DNA of 64,000 nucleotides from an uncultured Dongia sp. (GCF_936916975.1 NZ_CAKZGO010000015.1:45708-109707); one strand, 5' to 3'. Positions 27,344 to 35,430 are shown, counted from the first letter of the stretch. Notes: generated by a model not told the origin, from the sequence alone. Translations and numbers: made by a program.

Positions 27344-28561
27344 TTGCGATCTCTTGAAATTGCCATCAGCGGCTGCGGACCGGCAGGTCTCGCAGCCGCT
27401 TGTTTTTTGGCCGATGCCGGCCACCGGCCCATCATCTATGAACGTGTTGCGGAGGCGCGGCCGGTGGGGGCGGGTCTCATGCTGCAGCCGGCTGGCCTCC
27501 TTGCCTTGGAGCGCATCGGCTGCCGTGTGGGGGTCGAGGCTCTTGGCAGTCGCATCACCCGCTTCCGTGGCTGGACGGCGCCAGATTGGCGGCAACTGGT
27601 CGAGGTTGATTACGGCGCCTTGCGTGGTGGCCTTTACGGCCTCGGCATCCACCGCGCCTCGCTCTTTGCCGTCCTGCTGCAGGCGGCTCAGCGCCGCGGC
27701 ATCGTGTTTGAGACGGCGACGGAGATTGCCGATGTCGTCCAGCTCGCGGGCGGACGCGTACGACCGGTGGCTCAAGACGGCAGAGCCCTGCCGGCAGTGG
27801 ATCTCGTCATCGATGCCAGCGGCGTCAATTCACGTCTGCGGCGTTTGACTGGCGCGGTGGCGGCACCGAGCCCCTATCGCTACGGCGCTATTTGGGCAAG
27901 CCTACCAAATACGGACTTTGCGGGCGACATCCTGGTGCAGCGCTACGTGGCGGCCCGCCATATGGTCGGCGTTCTTCCGGTAGGGCACCTGCCGTCGAAC
28001 GAGACGTCGCTGGTAACACTGTTCTGGAGCTTGAAGCCACAGGATCATGGCGCGCTGCTCGCTGGCGGTTTTGAGGCATGGCGCAATCGCGTCAGTGATA
28101 TCTGGCCAGACGCGGCTGGGTTGCTCGCGAATATCTCCGACTTCACGCCATTTGCCCTGGCGCGCTATGCCCAGTTCACGTTGCGCAATCCATTCGCGGC
28201 GGGGGTCGTCTTCATCGGCGATGCGGCCCATTCCACCAGCCCGCAATTGGGGGCCGGTGTCACCATGGCGATGCTGGATGCAGCGGCGCTCACGGACGCT
28301 TTGCAGCGATCGTTTGACCTGCCGGCGGCGCAGCGCACCTATGCCGATGCGAGGGCTCGACATATTCGCTTCTACCAGATGATGAGCCGTATCCTTACGC
28401 CGTTGTTCCAGTCGGATGCCAGGCTTCTTGCCGATCTGCGCGACATCGCCATGCCGATGATCGATCACATGCCGTGGCTGCAGCGACGCATGTTTGAAAC
28501 CTTTGCCGGCCTCGGCACGGGCTTGTTCACCGCGGCAAGACCTGAGAAGCTGGCTGGATGA
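27344..28561 (+). CDS. FAD-dependent monooxygenase, PHBH fold
   Basis: About 405 residues. The dinucleotide fold ISGCGPAGLAAACFLADAGHRPIIYE is at the N-terminus. A DG-type segment follows (VIDASGVNSRLR), and the second FAD motif GVVFIGDAAHSTSPQLGAGVTMAMLDA is near residue 295. Relatives hydroxylate aromatics or ubiquinone precursors, and the substrate here is unknown. The start is uncertain: a TTG at 27344 fits the family length, while a GTG at 27302 would overlap pntB by 34 nt and add unlikely residues. Its last codon overlaps the next gene (ATGA). Confidence 0.85.
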   Translation: MRSLEIAISGCGPAGLAAACFLADAGHRPIIYERVAEARPVGAGLMLQPAGLLALERIGCRVGVEALGSRITRFRGWTAPDWRQLVEVDYGALRGGLYGLGIHRASLFAVLLQAAQRRGIVFETATEIADVVQLAGGRVRPVAQDGRALPAVDLVIDASGVNSRLRRLTGAVAAPSPYRYGAIWASLPNTDFAGDILVQRYVAARHMVGVLPVGHLPSNETSLVTLFWSLKPQDHGALLAGGFEAWRNRVSDIWPDAAGLLANISDFTPFALARYAQFTLRNPFAAGVVFIGDAAHSTSPQLGAGVTMAMLDAAALTDALQRSFDLPAAQRTYADARARHIRFYQMMSRILTPLFQSDARLLADLRDIAMPMIDHMPWLQRRMFETFAGLGTGLFTAARPEKLAG

Positions 28562-29592
28562 CATGGCTGAAACCGGAACGCCTGCACATCGATGACGCTG
28601 TCGCCATCGTCTCGCCGTCCTGGGGTGGGCCGAGTGTCTTTCCGCATATCTACGATCTTGGGCTTCATCTGCTGCAGGCCTGGGGCCTGCGCGTCGTCGA
28701 GTATCCGACGGCGCGGATGGCAGTGGCGGAACTGGCTGCACATCCGGAGTTGCGCGCGGCCGACATCAACCGCGCCTTTGCCGATCCGAACATCAAGGCG
28801 ATCATCGCCTCGATCGGCGGTAATGACAGTGTCCGGATCCTGCCCCACCTTGATGCCGCGGTGATTGCCGCCAATCCGAAGATCCTGCTTGGCTATTCCG
28901 ATACCACGACGTTGCATGTCTTTTGCCAGTTGCAGGGCCTCGTCACCTTGCACGGGCCATCGATCATGGCCGGCTTTGCGCAGATGGCCGCGTTGCCGGA
29001 TTACGCCGCCCATGTCCGGCATATGCTGTTCGTGGCGGCGCCAGGCCATGACTATCGCCCTTACGCGCAATATGCCGACGGCTATCCGGATTGGCGCAAT
29101 GCGGCGAAGGCGGGGCAGGTGAATGCCTTGCGTTCGCAAGACGGTTGGCACCTGCTGCAGGGGCAGGGAGTGGTCGAAGGCGTGCTGTTCGGCGGCTGCC
29201 TCGATGTTTTGGAAATGGTGCGCGAGACCAACTTCTGGCCGCCCCCCGATTTCTGGACTGGCAAGATCCTGTGTCTGGAAACGTCGGAAGAGGCACCCTC
29301 GGTCGAGGTCGTATCCAGCATTCTGCGCAGCTATGGCGCGCTGGGCATCTGGGACCGGGTTTCAGCCGTGCTGATCGGCCGTGCTGCCCGCTACAGCGAC
29401 GCGGACAAGCTGGCATTGGATCAGGCTCTGGTCGCCATCATCGGCGGCGAATATGGCCGGCCGGATTTGCCGATCTTCTCAAATATGGATTTCGGCCATA
29501 CCGATCCTCAACTGGTCCTGCCGCTGGGCATCCGGGCACGTGTTGATTGCGGCGCGAAATCATTCCAGCTGATCGAAAGCTGGCTGCGCTAG
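28558..29592 (+). CDS. S66-family LD-carboxypeptidase / MccF-like peptidase
   Basis: A 344-residue cytoplasmic serine peptidase. The nucleophile elbow is IASIGGNDSVRILPHLD (Ser near residue 91). The catalytic glutamate is in ILCLETSEEAPS and the histidine in FGHTDPQLVLPLG. S66 enzymes trim murein tetrapeptides, or detoxify microcin C-like aminoacyl nucleotides (MccF branch). GGNDS and the FGHTDP end look MccF-like. It is translationally coupled to the flavin monooxygenase. Its TAG overlaps the convergent PAS gene stop in CTAG. Confidence 0.88.
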   Translation: MTWLKPERLHIDDAVAIVSPSWGGPSVFPHIYDLGLHLLQAWGLRVVEYPTARMAVAELAAHPELRAADINRAFADPNIKAIIASIGGNDSVRILPHLDAAVIAANPKILLGYSDTTTLHVFCQLQGLVTLHGPSIMAGFAQMAALPDYAAHVRHMLFVAAPGHDYRPYAQYADGYPDWRNAAKAGQVNALRSQDGWHLLQGQGVVEGVLFGGCLDVLEMVRETNFWPPPDFWTGKILCLETSEEAPSVEVVSSILRSYGALGIWDRVSAVLIGRAARYSDADKLALDQALVAIIGGEYGRPDLPIFSNMDFGHTDPQLVLPLGIRARVDCGAKSFQLIESWLR

Positions 29593-30128
29593 GCCTTTCG
29601 GAAAGGTCGTTTGTTGGGCGCCGACGCGGCGAACACCAGGACGCGGTTGATGTGCGCGCCATCGTCGGAGAGCGGCAGGAACAAGGTTTCATCACCCACC
29701 CAACGACCATCCGTCGAGACATAGGGTCGGTTGTCGTATTGTGGCGCCCGCTGTTTAACGGTGTTGTCATACCAGGACAGCGCATCTTCCAGCGAGGGGC
29801 CCAGAAATCCCTCGATCACCGATTGCCCAGTGGGATCACGACCGCGGATTTCGACTTCCTTGGTGCCGACCAGACGATAGACATAGCGCCGTGCGTCATC
29901 AACGACTTCGACCAGGATGAGATGCGACAGCAAGCGAGGGATATCGACCGGGTCGAGATCAGCGCGTCGTGGCAACCTGCCGTCCCGGCACTTCGCGCGC
30001 CAGTAACGGTACATGTGCTGCACCTGCGGGCCGGCGCCAGCCAACCACGCGGGCTCTGCCAAACCTGACTCCACCGGGCCTGATTCCGCGGGAAGCGGTC
30101 TCACATCGTCCTGATTGTGGTTTGCCAT
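29589..30128 (-). CDS. PAS_5-type sensory protein, copy 1
   Basis: A 179-residue single-domain protein of the alphaproteobacterial PAS_5 (DUF1488-like size, PF07310-type) family. It shows the core YWRAKCRDGRLPRRADLDPVDIPRLLSHLILVEV, RRYVYRLVGTKEVEIRGRDPTGQSV and ETLFLPLSDDG. No output domain is attached. The ATG at 30128 has GGAG 8 nt upstream, and a longer start at 30170 is less likely. It lies 64 nt downstream of copy 2 in the same direction. The function of this family is not established. Confidence 0.83.
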   Translation of the reverse strand: MANHNQDDVRPLPAESGPVESGLAEPAWLAGAGPQVQHMYRYWRAKCRDGRLPRRADLDPVDIPRLLSHLILVEVVDDARRYVYRLVGTKEVEIRGRDPTGQSVIEGFLGPSLEDALSWYDNTVKQRAPQYDNRPYVSTDGRWVGDETLFLPLSDDGAHINRVLVFAASAPNKRPFRKA

Positions 30129-30192
30129 GGTCCCGTCTCCGCATGCAGCAGGATCGTGACACGGCACCATCGGTTCAACAATCGCGAAGCGA

Positions 30193-30672
30193 TCAGGCGA
30201 AATCGGCGGTGAGCGACGCGCGGCAGATCAGCAGAATGCGGCTGACCGCCGTGCCGTCTTCCGAGAGGGGCAGGAAGAGCATCTCTTCGTCATTATAGCG
30301 GCCGTCTTGGCCGACATAGGGGGAGTCGTCATAGACGGGCAGGCCGGTTGCGACGACCTGATCGTAGAACATATGTGCTTCGTCTTGCGAGGGGCCGTAA
30401 TAGGCTTCCGCCACCGATTTACCGGTGGGATCGTTGCCCCGGATTTCGACTTCCTGAGTACCGACCAGCCGATAGACGTAGCGCCGGGCGTCCGGCACGA
30501 CTTCGACGATGGTCATGTAGGGGAGCAGCTTCGGAATTTCGACAGGATCAATATCCGAGCGCCGCGGCGGGTGGCTGTCCCGGCACTTCGCGCGCCAATA
30601 GCTATAGAGCTGCCGGATATTGTCGCTGGCCTTGGCCAGCCAGACCGGGTCCTGATCTATCACTGTCTCCAC
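30193..30672 (-). CDS. PAS_5-type sensory protein, copy 2
   Basis: A 159-residue paralogue of copy 1, with YWRAKCRDSHPPRRSDIDPVEIPKLLPYMTIVEV, RRYVYRLVGTQEVEIRGNDPTGKSV and MLFLPLSEDG. I chose the GTG at 30672 because GGGGAG lies 7 nt before it. A TTG at 30729 would place the parS site inside the coding region. The parS palindrome lies 22-37 nt upstream of this start, so ParB binding could interfere with its transcription or translation. Confidence 0.8.
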   Translation of the reverse strand: METVIDQDPVWLAKASDNIRQLYSYWRAKCRDSHPPRRSDIDPVEIPKLLPYMTIVEVVPDARRYVYRLVGTQEVEIRGNDPTGKSVAEAYYGPSQDEAHMFYDQVVATGLPVYDDSPYVGQDGRYNDEEMLFLPLSEDGTAVSRILLICRASLTADFA

Positions 30673-30693
30673 ACCCACGCTCCCCAACGTGTT

Positions 30694-30709
30694 TGTTTCA
30701 CGTGAAACA
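30694..30709. promoter_or_regulatory. parS: parS centromere site for ParB
   Basis: The 16 bases TGTTTCACGTGAAACA are a perfect palindrome identical to the canonical bacterial parS. ParB binds it to organise and segregate the origin region. No parA or parB is in the window. I saw no second copy. Confidence 0.9.
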
Positions 30710-30772
30710 AAAGAAGAACAAATAGTCAAGGCAAAAGGTTAGTTAGTAAAATTCCCCTGGAGCGAAGGATCC

Positions 30773-30811
30773 AGAAAAGTCATCGCCCCGCCGGCAGGAC
30801 CGGCAGGGCGA
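30773..30811 (-). terminator. Rho-independent terminator of rpsU
   Basis: A 12-bp stem with one wobble pair (30800-30811 with 30783-30794, loop 30795-30799) is followed on the minus strand by TGACTTTTC. It lies 60 nt after the rpsU stop. Confidence 0.75.
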
Positions 30812-30870
30812 TAGCAAAATGCGTTCTCTCGTCGAAGCGGCTGCTGATGAAGGCAGCCGGGAAGGCGGGA

Positions 30871-31074
30871 CTAGAAGCCCTCGCGCTCCATGCGCTTGCG
30901 CATCAGCTTCCGGTAACGACGCACCGCCTCAGCCGATTCACGCGCCTTGCGCTCGGACGGCTTCTCGTAGTTACGACGCATCTTCATTTCCCGGAAGATT
31001 CCCTCGCGCTGCATCTTTTTCTTGAGCGCGCGCAGGGCCTGATCGACATTGTTGTCACGGACGAGAACTTGCAC
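30871..31074 (-). CDS. rpsU: 30S ribosomal protein S21
   Basis: A 67-residue basic ribosomal protein. The sequence from the GTG at 31074 reads (M)[20 protein letters not shown], then [21 protein letters not shown], the exact family start and core. A start at 31140 would add 22 foreign residues. AAAGGAGCC lies about 12 nt upstream of the GTG. It is a single-gene unit with its own terminator. Confidence 0.96.
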   Translation of the reverse strand: MQVLVRDNNVDQALRALKKKMQREGIFREMKMRRNYEKPSERKARESAEAVRRYRKLMRKRMEREGF

Positions 31075-31280
31075 GGTTTGCCACGGCTCCTTTCGCCGAA
31101 TGGAGTAACACAAAAACAAAGAAATCATTCGGGCTGCCATCTGGAAGCCCGTCTCGGGCGATGCTCTACCACAGCCCTTTCGGCTTGTGAAGCCCCGCCG
31201 GACATCTTCGATAATCTATGGCCCCTTCCTAAACCCCTGTTTTATGGCCATATTCCACTGAAATAGCGAAAGAACCGCCG

Positions 31281-31838
31281 ATGGCCATCCTGAAGATTGC
31301 GCGTATGGGGCACCCAATCCTGAAGCGCGTCGCCGACCCGGTCGTGGACCCCACATCCCTGGAAATACACAAGTTAATCAATGACATGGTCGATACTCTG
31401 GCCGATATCGGTGGGGCCGGCCTCGCCGCGCCACAGGTCCATGTGCCGCTGCGGGTGGTCATTTTTCATGTGCCGGGGTCAAGACTCGCCGCTGAGGACC
31501 AGATTGAGGGGCAACCGCCGGCCGGTGTCCCGCTGACGGCACTTATTAACCCCGTAATCACGCCTCTCTCGGATGAGATGGAAGAGGGCGTGGAGGCTTG
31601 TCTCTCAGTACCCGGCCTTGCCGGCACGGTGCCGCGCTACAACCACATCGGCTACCGGGCGATGGCGCCCAACGGCACGGTGATCGAACGCGAGGCCCGG
31701 GGCTTTCATGCCCGTGTGGTGCAGCATGAATGCGATCATCTCGATGGTGTGCTGTACCCCATGCGCATGCGCGATATGACCAGCCTCGGTTTCGTTGAGG
31801 AGTTGCGCCGCTTCGAAGACAAGGAAGCCGAGGACTGA
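31281..31838 (+). CDS. def: Peptide deformylase
   Basis: A 185-residue metalloenzyme that removes the formyl group from nascent proteins. All three motifs are present: GAGLAAPQ (motif I), EACLSVP with the metal-binding cysteine (motif II) and VQHECDHLDGVLY with the HExxH pair (motif III). There is a small insertion between motifs I and II. It stands alone between rpsU and the exported Gly-rich proteins. Confidence 0.95.
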   Translation: MAILKIARMGHPILKRVADPVVDPTSLEIHKLINDMVDTLADIGGAGLAAPQVHVPLRVVIFHVPGSRLAAEDQIEGQPPAGVPLTALINPVITPLSDEMEEGVEACLSVPGLAGTVPRYNHIGYRAMAPNGTVIEREARGFHARVVQHECDHLDGVLYPMRMRDMTSLGFVEELRRFEDKEAED

Positions 31839-31840
31839 AT

Positions 31841-31867
31841 GGAAACGGGCGGCATTTCTGCCGCCCG
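31841..31867 (-). terminator. Terminator of the acidic Gly-rich protein gene
   Basis: A 9-bp stem, CGGGCGGCA (31846-31854) with TGCCGCCCG (31859-31867), is followed on the minus strand by GTTTCC. It lies between def and the exported protein gene, and the T-run supports the minus strand. Confidence 0.6.
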
Positions 31868-31903
31868 CCTCACACGAAGTTTAAGTTCTAGGTCGCGGTG
31901 GGA

Positions 31904-32236
31904 TCAGCTGCCACCTTCGCCACCTTCCCCGCCACCGCCGCCTTCATTGCCGCCGTCGTTGCCGCCGGCACCACCGCCATTGCCGTTGCCGCCGTCGTTG
32001 CCACGGCCATTATTGTCGCCACCCTTGGGATCGCCCTTGTCGCCGCGATGATCATTGTCGTTCTCGCGCAGGCCGCGCGATGATCCGAACCCGCCCTCTG
32101 CATTGAGAGCACACTGAATCTGCTTGAGGCCGGTGCCGTCACAGCTGCCGAAGTTCCGGTTTTCCGCTTGGGCGGTGTTCTGCGCAAAAAGCGCGGCCAC
32201 GGCAACGGCGCTGAGCAGTGAAAGTCGCAATGTCAT
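31904..32236 (-). CDS. Small exported acidic Gly/Asp/Asn-rich protein
   Basis: 110 residues of unknown function. A Sec signal peptide (MTLRLSLLSAVAVAALFAQNTAQA) is followed by a short segment with two cysteines (CDGTGLKQIQC). A low-complexity tail then runs to the end, almost all Gly, Asn, Asp and Glu. By hand the mature part has 14 acidic and 8 basic residues. I chose the ATG at 32236, which has AGGAGACAGG upstream; the open frame beyond it has no family support. A CRP/FNR-type dyad lies 99 nt upstream. The neighbouring gene encodes a similar but basic protein. Confidence 0.75.
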   Translation of the reverse strand: MTLRLSLLSAVAVAALFAQNTAQAENRNFGSCDGTGLKQIQCALNAEGGFGSSRGLRENDNDHRGDKGDPKGGDNNGRGNDGGNGNGGGAGGNDGGNEGGGGGEGGEGGS

Positions 32237-32335
32237 GTCCTGTCTCCTGTAGATCACGGGGTTCATTCCCCTTGCCATTGCGCTGTTGAACGCACTTGGC
32301 ATGATCAGGAGATAACCGGACGCCCGCAGCCCGCC

Positions 32336-32351
32336 TGTGAAACGCTTCACA
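32336..32351. promoter_or_regulatory. CRP/FNR-family-type operator, site A
   Basis: TGTGAA-ACGC-TTCACA is a perfect 6+6 dyad and fits TGTGA-N6-TCACA. It lies 99 nt upstream of the ATG of the acidic exported protein. Flanking CCGCAGCC and AACCGG blocks are shared with site B. Confidence 0.7.
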
Positions 32352-32391
32352 TGGAATCGGGCACCGGCTTTTTTTCGGAGAAATGTTGGGT

Positions 32392-32429
32392 CAAGGAAAA
32401 TTCGGGGCGGCATGACGCCGCCCCGAATT
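32392..32429 (-). terminator. Rho-independent terminator of the basic Gly-rich protein gene
   Basis: A perfect 13-bp stem, 32399-32411 with 32417-32429 (AATTCGGGGCGGC arm), has a 5-nt loop and is followed on the minus strand by TTTTCCTTG. It begins 11 nt after the stop of the gene at 32441-32773, so the two exported proteins have separate transcripts. Confidence 0.85.
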
Positions 32430-32440
32430 GCGGCAGTACG

Positions 32441-32773
32441 TTAGGATTTGATATTCCCTGGGCCCTTACCATTGAAGCCGCCCTTATCCGGCTTGTCCTT
32501 GAAACCTTTCGGGCCATCGAGGCCGCCACCCTTCTTGCCATTCGGGCCATTGTCCTTTTTGCCGCCATTGTGATTACCTGCGCCGTCGCCTGATTTCTGC
32601 GCGCCCGGAACATGGATTCCGTATGTGGTGACATAGCAGGGCGAGAGAGACTTGATCGTGATGCCGCCGGATTTGCAGGTGAAAATGCCGCCGTTTCCGG
32701 CATTCGCCTGGCCAGCGAAGGCAACGACGCCGATGAGGGACGCAGCCGCCATAAGGGTCAAATATTTGCTCAT
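32441..32773 (-). CDS. Small exported basic Gly/Lys-rich protein
   Basis: 110 residues of unknown function. A signal peptide (MSKYLTLMAAASLIGVVAFAGQANA) precedes a two-cysteine segment (CKSGGITIKSLSPC). The tail is rich in Gly, Lys, Asn, Asp and Pro. By hand the mature part has 13 lysines and 5 acidic residues, opposite in charge to the neighbouring acidic protein of the same length. CAGGAGA lies 7 nt before the ATG. A CRP/FNR-type dyad sits 98 nt upstream and a strong terminator follows. Layout and promoter suggest duplication with diverged tails. Confidence 0.77.
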   Translation of the reverse strand: MSKYLTLMAAASLIGVVAFAGQANAGNGGIFTCKSGGITIKSLSPCYVTTYGIHVPGAQKSGDGAGNHNGGKKDNGPNGKKGGGLDGPKGFKDKPDKGGFNGKGPGNIKS

Positions 32774-32871
32774 TATAGTCTCCTGTTTCGTTGGATCGGG
32801 TTAAGTCATGTGATGGGTTTCTTGCCCATGCCCGATCTGTCGACGCGGCCGAAGAACCGGTTTCCGCAGCC

Positions 32872-32887
32872 TGTGAACTGGTTCACA
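32872..32887. promoter_or_regulatory. CRP/FNR-family-type operator, site B
   Basis: TGTGAA-CTGG-TTCACA is a dyad with perfect 7-base arms, TGTGAAC and GTTCACA. It lies 98 nt upstream of the basic exported protein ATG and 104 nt upstream of the divergent COQ9 gene, so it could act on both. Confidence 0.7.
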
Positions 32888-32991
32888 AGCGGGGTGCGAC
32901 CCCCGGGCTGTGGCTATCCAGCCCGGGCCATGGCAAACTGCGGTCCATGCTGATAGCGCGCTGCAAGTCCCTGGAAAGAGGCGACGGCTGA

Positions 32992-33744
32992 ATGGGAGTG
33001 TTGGATTTGAGCATTGAAGCTGAGGGCCAGGTTGTTGGTCAGGCCACTGGTTATGATTGGCAGGCTGACCGTGACAGGTTGGTTGAAGCGATCATGCCGC
33101 ACGTGGTTTTTGACGGCTGGACGGATGCTGCATTGCGCGCCGGCGCGGCCGATCTCGGCATCGACCTGCCGCGGGCGCTCAATGCCTTCCCGGGCGGGAT
33201 GGCCGAGGTGCTGGCCTACAATCATCAGCGCCACGATGCCACGATGATTGCTGGCGTGGCTCACGACGAGATTGCCGGCGCCAAGATTCGCGACCGCATC
33301 GCGCGCGCGGTGCGGCTGCGCCTGGAACTGGCGGCACCGCAGCGGGAAGCGGTCCGTGCCGGTCTTTCTTTCCTGCTGCTGCCAGAGAACGCGCCCCTGG
33401 GGCCGAAGCTGCTTTATGGAACGGTCGACGCCATCTGGCTGGCGATCGGCGACAAGTCGACCGATTTCAGTTTCTACACCAAACGCGCGTTGCTGGCCGC
33501 TGTCTACTCCACGACGCTGCTCTATTGGCTCAATGACAAGAGCGAGCGGCAGAATGCGACCTGGCAGTTCCTCGATCGGCGCATTGCCGACGTGATGAAG
33601 ATTCCGCAGATCAAGGGCCAGATTCGCGCCATGTTCGATCAACTGCCCAATCCGCTCGGGCTGTTCTCGCGAGGGGCTGGGCCGCTCGCCAAGGCTGGCG
33701 ACCTGCCACTTGGCATGCGGCCGCGCCGTCGCCGTCGCGCTTAG
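32992..33744 (+). CDS. COQ9-family ubiquinone biosynthesis protein
   Basis: A 250-residue lipid-binding accessory factor of ubiquinone synthesis. The characteristic C-terminal core DFSFYTKRALLAAVYSTTLLYWLNDKS is near residue 160, and a TetR-like helical N-terminal part precedes it. The Arg-rich end PRRRRRA is unusual but short. GAGG lies about 10 nt before the ATG. COQ9 is typical of alphaproteobacteria and mitochondria. The MgtC-like gene starts 10 nt downstream. Confidence 0.92.
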   Translation: MGVLDLSIEAEGQVVGQATGYDWQADRDRLVEAIMPHVVFDGWTDAALRAGAADLGIDLPRALNAFPGGMAEVLAYNHQRHDATMIAGVAHDEIAGAKIRDRIARAVRLRLELAAPQREAVRAGLSFLLLPENAPLGPKLLYGTVDAIWLAIGDKSTDFSFYTKRALLAAVYSTTLLYWLNDKSERQNATWQFLDRRIADVMKIPQIKGQIRAMFDQLPNPLGLFSRGAGPLAKAGDLPLGMRPRRRRRA

Positions 33745-33754
33745 GTGTCACGCT

Positions 33755-35095
33755 ATGGAGTCTGATACCGCGGCGGCAGGCGCCGGGAGTGCAACGGGCA
33801 CTGGCATGGATTTCGATTTCAGCAATTTCGACCTGCGGCTGGCGACCGAGTTGCTGGTGGCGCTGGCCATCGGCCTGCTGATCGGCCTTGAGCGGGAATG
33901 GCGCAAGCAGGATGACGAGGACCATCACAAGATCGGTATCCGTACCTTCGGCCTGATGGGCTTGCTGGGCGGGCTGTCCGGAGCGCTGCACGATACGCTC
34001 GGACCGTGGTTGGCCCCGGCCACCTTGCTCGGCCTGGCGCTCCTTCTGGTCAATGACCGCCGCAGCCAGGGCAAAAGTGGTTTGTTCGCGCTGACTGAAG
34101 ACATGACTACGCTGGTGGCGGCCTTGGTCACATTTCTGCTGGGAGTCCTGGCAACGACCGGCGCTATCGAACTCGCCGTGGCCTGTGCGGTCATCGTGGT
34201 GGCACTGCTCTATCTGAAACCCACACTGCACGGGTTGGTCAGCAAACTAACCGAAGCCGAATTGAAGGCCACGGTCCGCTTCCTGGTCATCTCGCTGGTC
34301 ATCCTACCGGTCCTGCCGGATCGCGGCTATGGCCCCTATGAGGCGTTCAACCCGCGTAGTACCTGGCTGCTGGTGGTCATGATTTCGGCCATGTCGTTCA
34401 TCGGTTATTTCGCGATTCGGGCGCTCGGCGCTGCCATGGGTGTACTTGCTACTGGCCTGTTCGGGGGGTTGGTCTCCTCGACCGCCACGACGATCTCCTT
34501 TGCCAAACTTGCTGGTGAAAATCGGCAGCAGGGCAAAGTCTTCGCGGCCGGCGCCATCCTGGCCAACGCCATCATGGCGCTGCGCGTCCTGGTCCTCTCA
34601 TTCGTGCTGGCGCCACCGCTTGCCTTCGCGCTCGCTTTGCCGCTGGGGCTTGCCGCAGCGACGTCGATCGGCTTCGTTGGCTTTCTTTGGTTCAGCACCC
34701 GGCACATCAAGATAGCCGGCGAGGAAATGACCGTCGCCAATCCCTTCGAGCTGTCGCAGGCGATCAAATTTGCCTTGTTTCTGACGGTTATTCAGATTCT
34801 TGAACGTTTTCTCAGCGACAAATTCGGCGATGCCGGCCTTTATGTCCTGGCTGCCATCGCCGGTCTTGCGGATCTCGACGCCATCACCTTGTCCGTGGCG
34901 CGCGATACGCCTGGCGATGCAAACTTGACCAGCGCCATCATTGCCATCCTGCTGGCCGTGGCATCAAGTGCCTTGGTGAAGAGCATCATCGTCGCCCGCG
35001 CCGGCGGCGCCTTTGCCCGGTGGAGTATTGCGGCGATGATCATGATGGTGGCAGCGGCCGGGCTGGGCGCCGGCTTGCAGCAAATCTACCTATAG
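33755..35095 (+). CDS. MgtC/DUF4010 family inner-membrane protein
   Basis: A 446-residue protein with about twelve membrane helices. The MgtC-like N-terminal half contains LLIGLEREWRKQ, GIRTFGLMGLLGGLSGAL and LTEDMTTLVAALVTFLLG. The DUF4010 C-terminal half contains GGLVSSTATTISFAKL and LADLDAITLSVA. The transported substrate is unknown. The ATG at 33755 follows the COQ9 stop; an in-frame start at 33710 inside COQ9 is unlikely. It converges on the DUF4169 gene. Confidence 0.9.
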   Translation: MESDTAAAGAGSATGTGMDFDFSNFDLRLATELLVALAIGLLIGLEREWRKQDDEDHHKIGIRTFGLMGLLGGLSGALHDTLGPWLAPATLLGLALLLVNDRRSQGKSGLFALTEDMTTLVAALVTFLLGVLATTGAIELAVACAVIVVALLYLKPTLHGLVSKLTEAELKATVRFLVISLVILPVLPDRGYGPYEAFNPRSTWLLVVMISAMSFIGYFAIRALGAAMGVLATGLFGGLVSSTATTISFAKLAGENRQQGKVFAAGAILANAIMALRVLVLSFVLAPPLAFALALPLGLAAATSIGFVGFLWFSTRHIKIAGEEMTVANPFELSQAIKFALFLTVIQILERFLSDKFGDAGLYVLAAIAGLADLDAITLSVARDTPGDANLTSAIIAILLAVASSALVKSIIVARAGGAFARWSIAAMIMMVAAAGLGAGLQQIYL

Positions 35096-35099
35096 GCCG

Positions 35100-35291
35100 C
35101 TAGTCTTTTTTATCCGGCGGAGTCAGTTCCTTGCCGTCCAGCAGTAGCTGGCGGCGTTCCTGCTCGCGCCGGTCATTGGCCTTGCCCGTCTTGCTGCGAC
35201 CGAAGCGGACACGGTTCTCCGCCGCCTGCTTCTCGTCCGAGTCGCGCGCCTTGGCCTTCTTGAAACGGTTGAGATTGACGATTTCCGCCAA
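35100..35291 (-). CDS. DUF4169 family small basic protein
   Basis: A 63-residue, highly charged protein starting (M)AEIVNLNRFKKAKARDSDEKQ with RVRFGRSKTGK, the form of the alphaproteobacterial DUF4169 family (function unknown). I prefer the TTG at 35291, which has GAGG 6 nt upstream and gives the standard N-terminus, to the GTG at 35303. Confidence 0.8.
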   Translation of the reverse strand: MAEIVNLNRFKKAKARDSDEKQAAENRVRFGRSKTGKANDRREQERRQLLLDGKELTPPDKKD

Positions 35292-35430
35292 CTTTGACCT
35301 CACGGAACTGTCACCTGGGCCGGTTCATTCGAACCTTGCCCCACCTTTGATCCAAAGGCGATAATGGGCCGAAGCGAGGGTCCATTCAAGGGGCCCCCAA
35401 CGTGCATATGTAGATTGGGAGAGCGACGTC

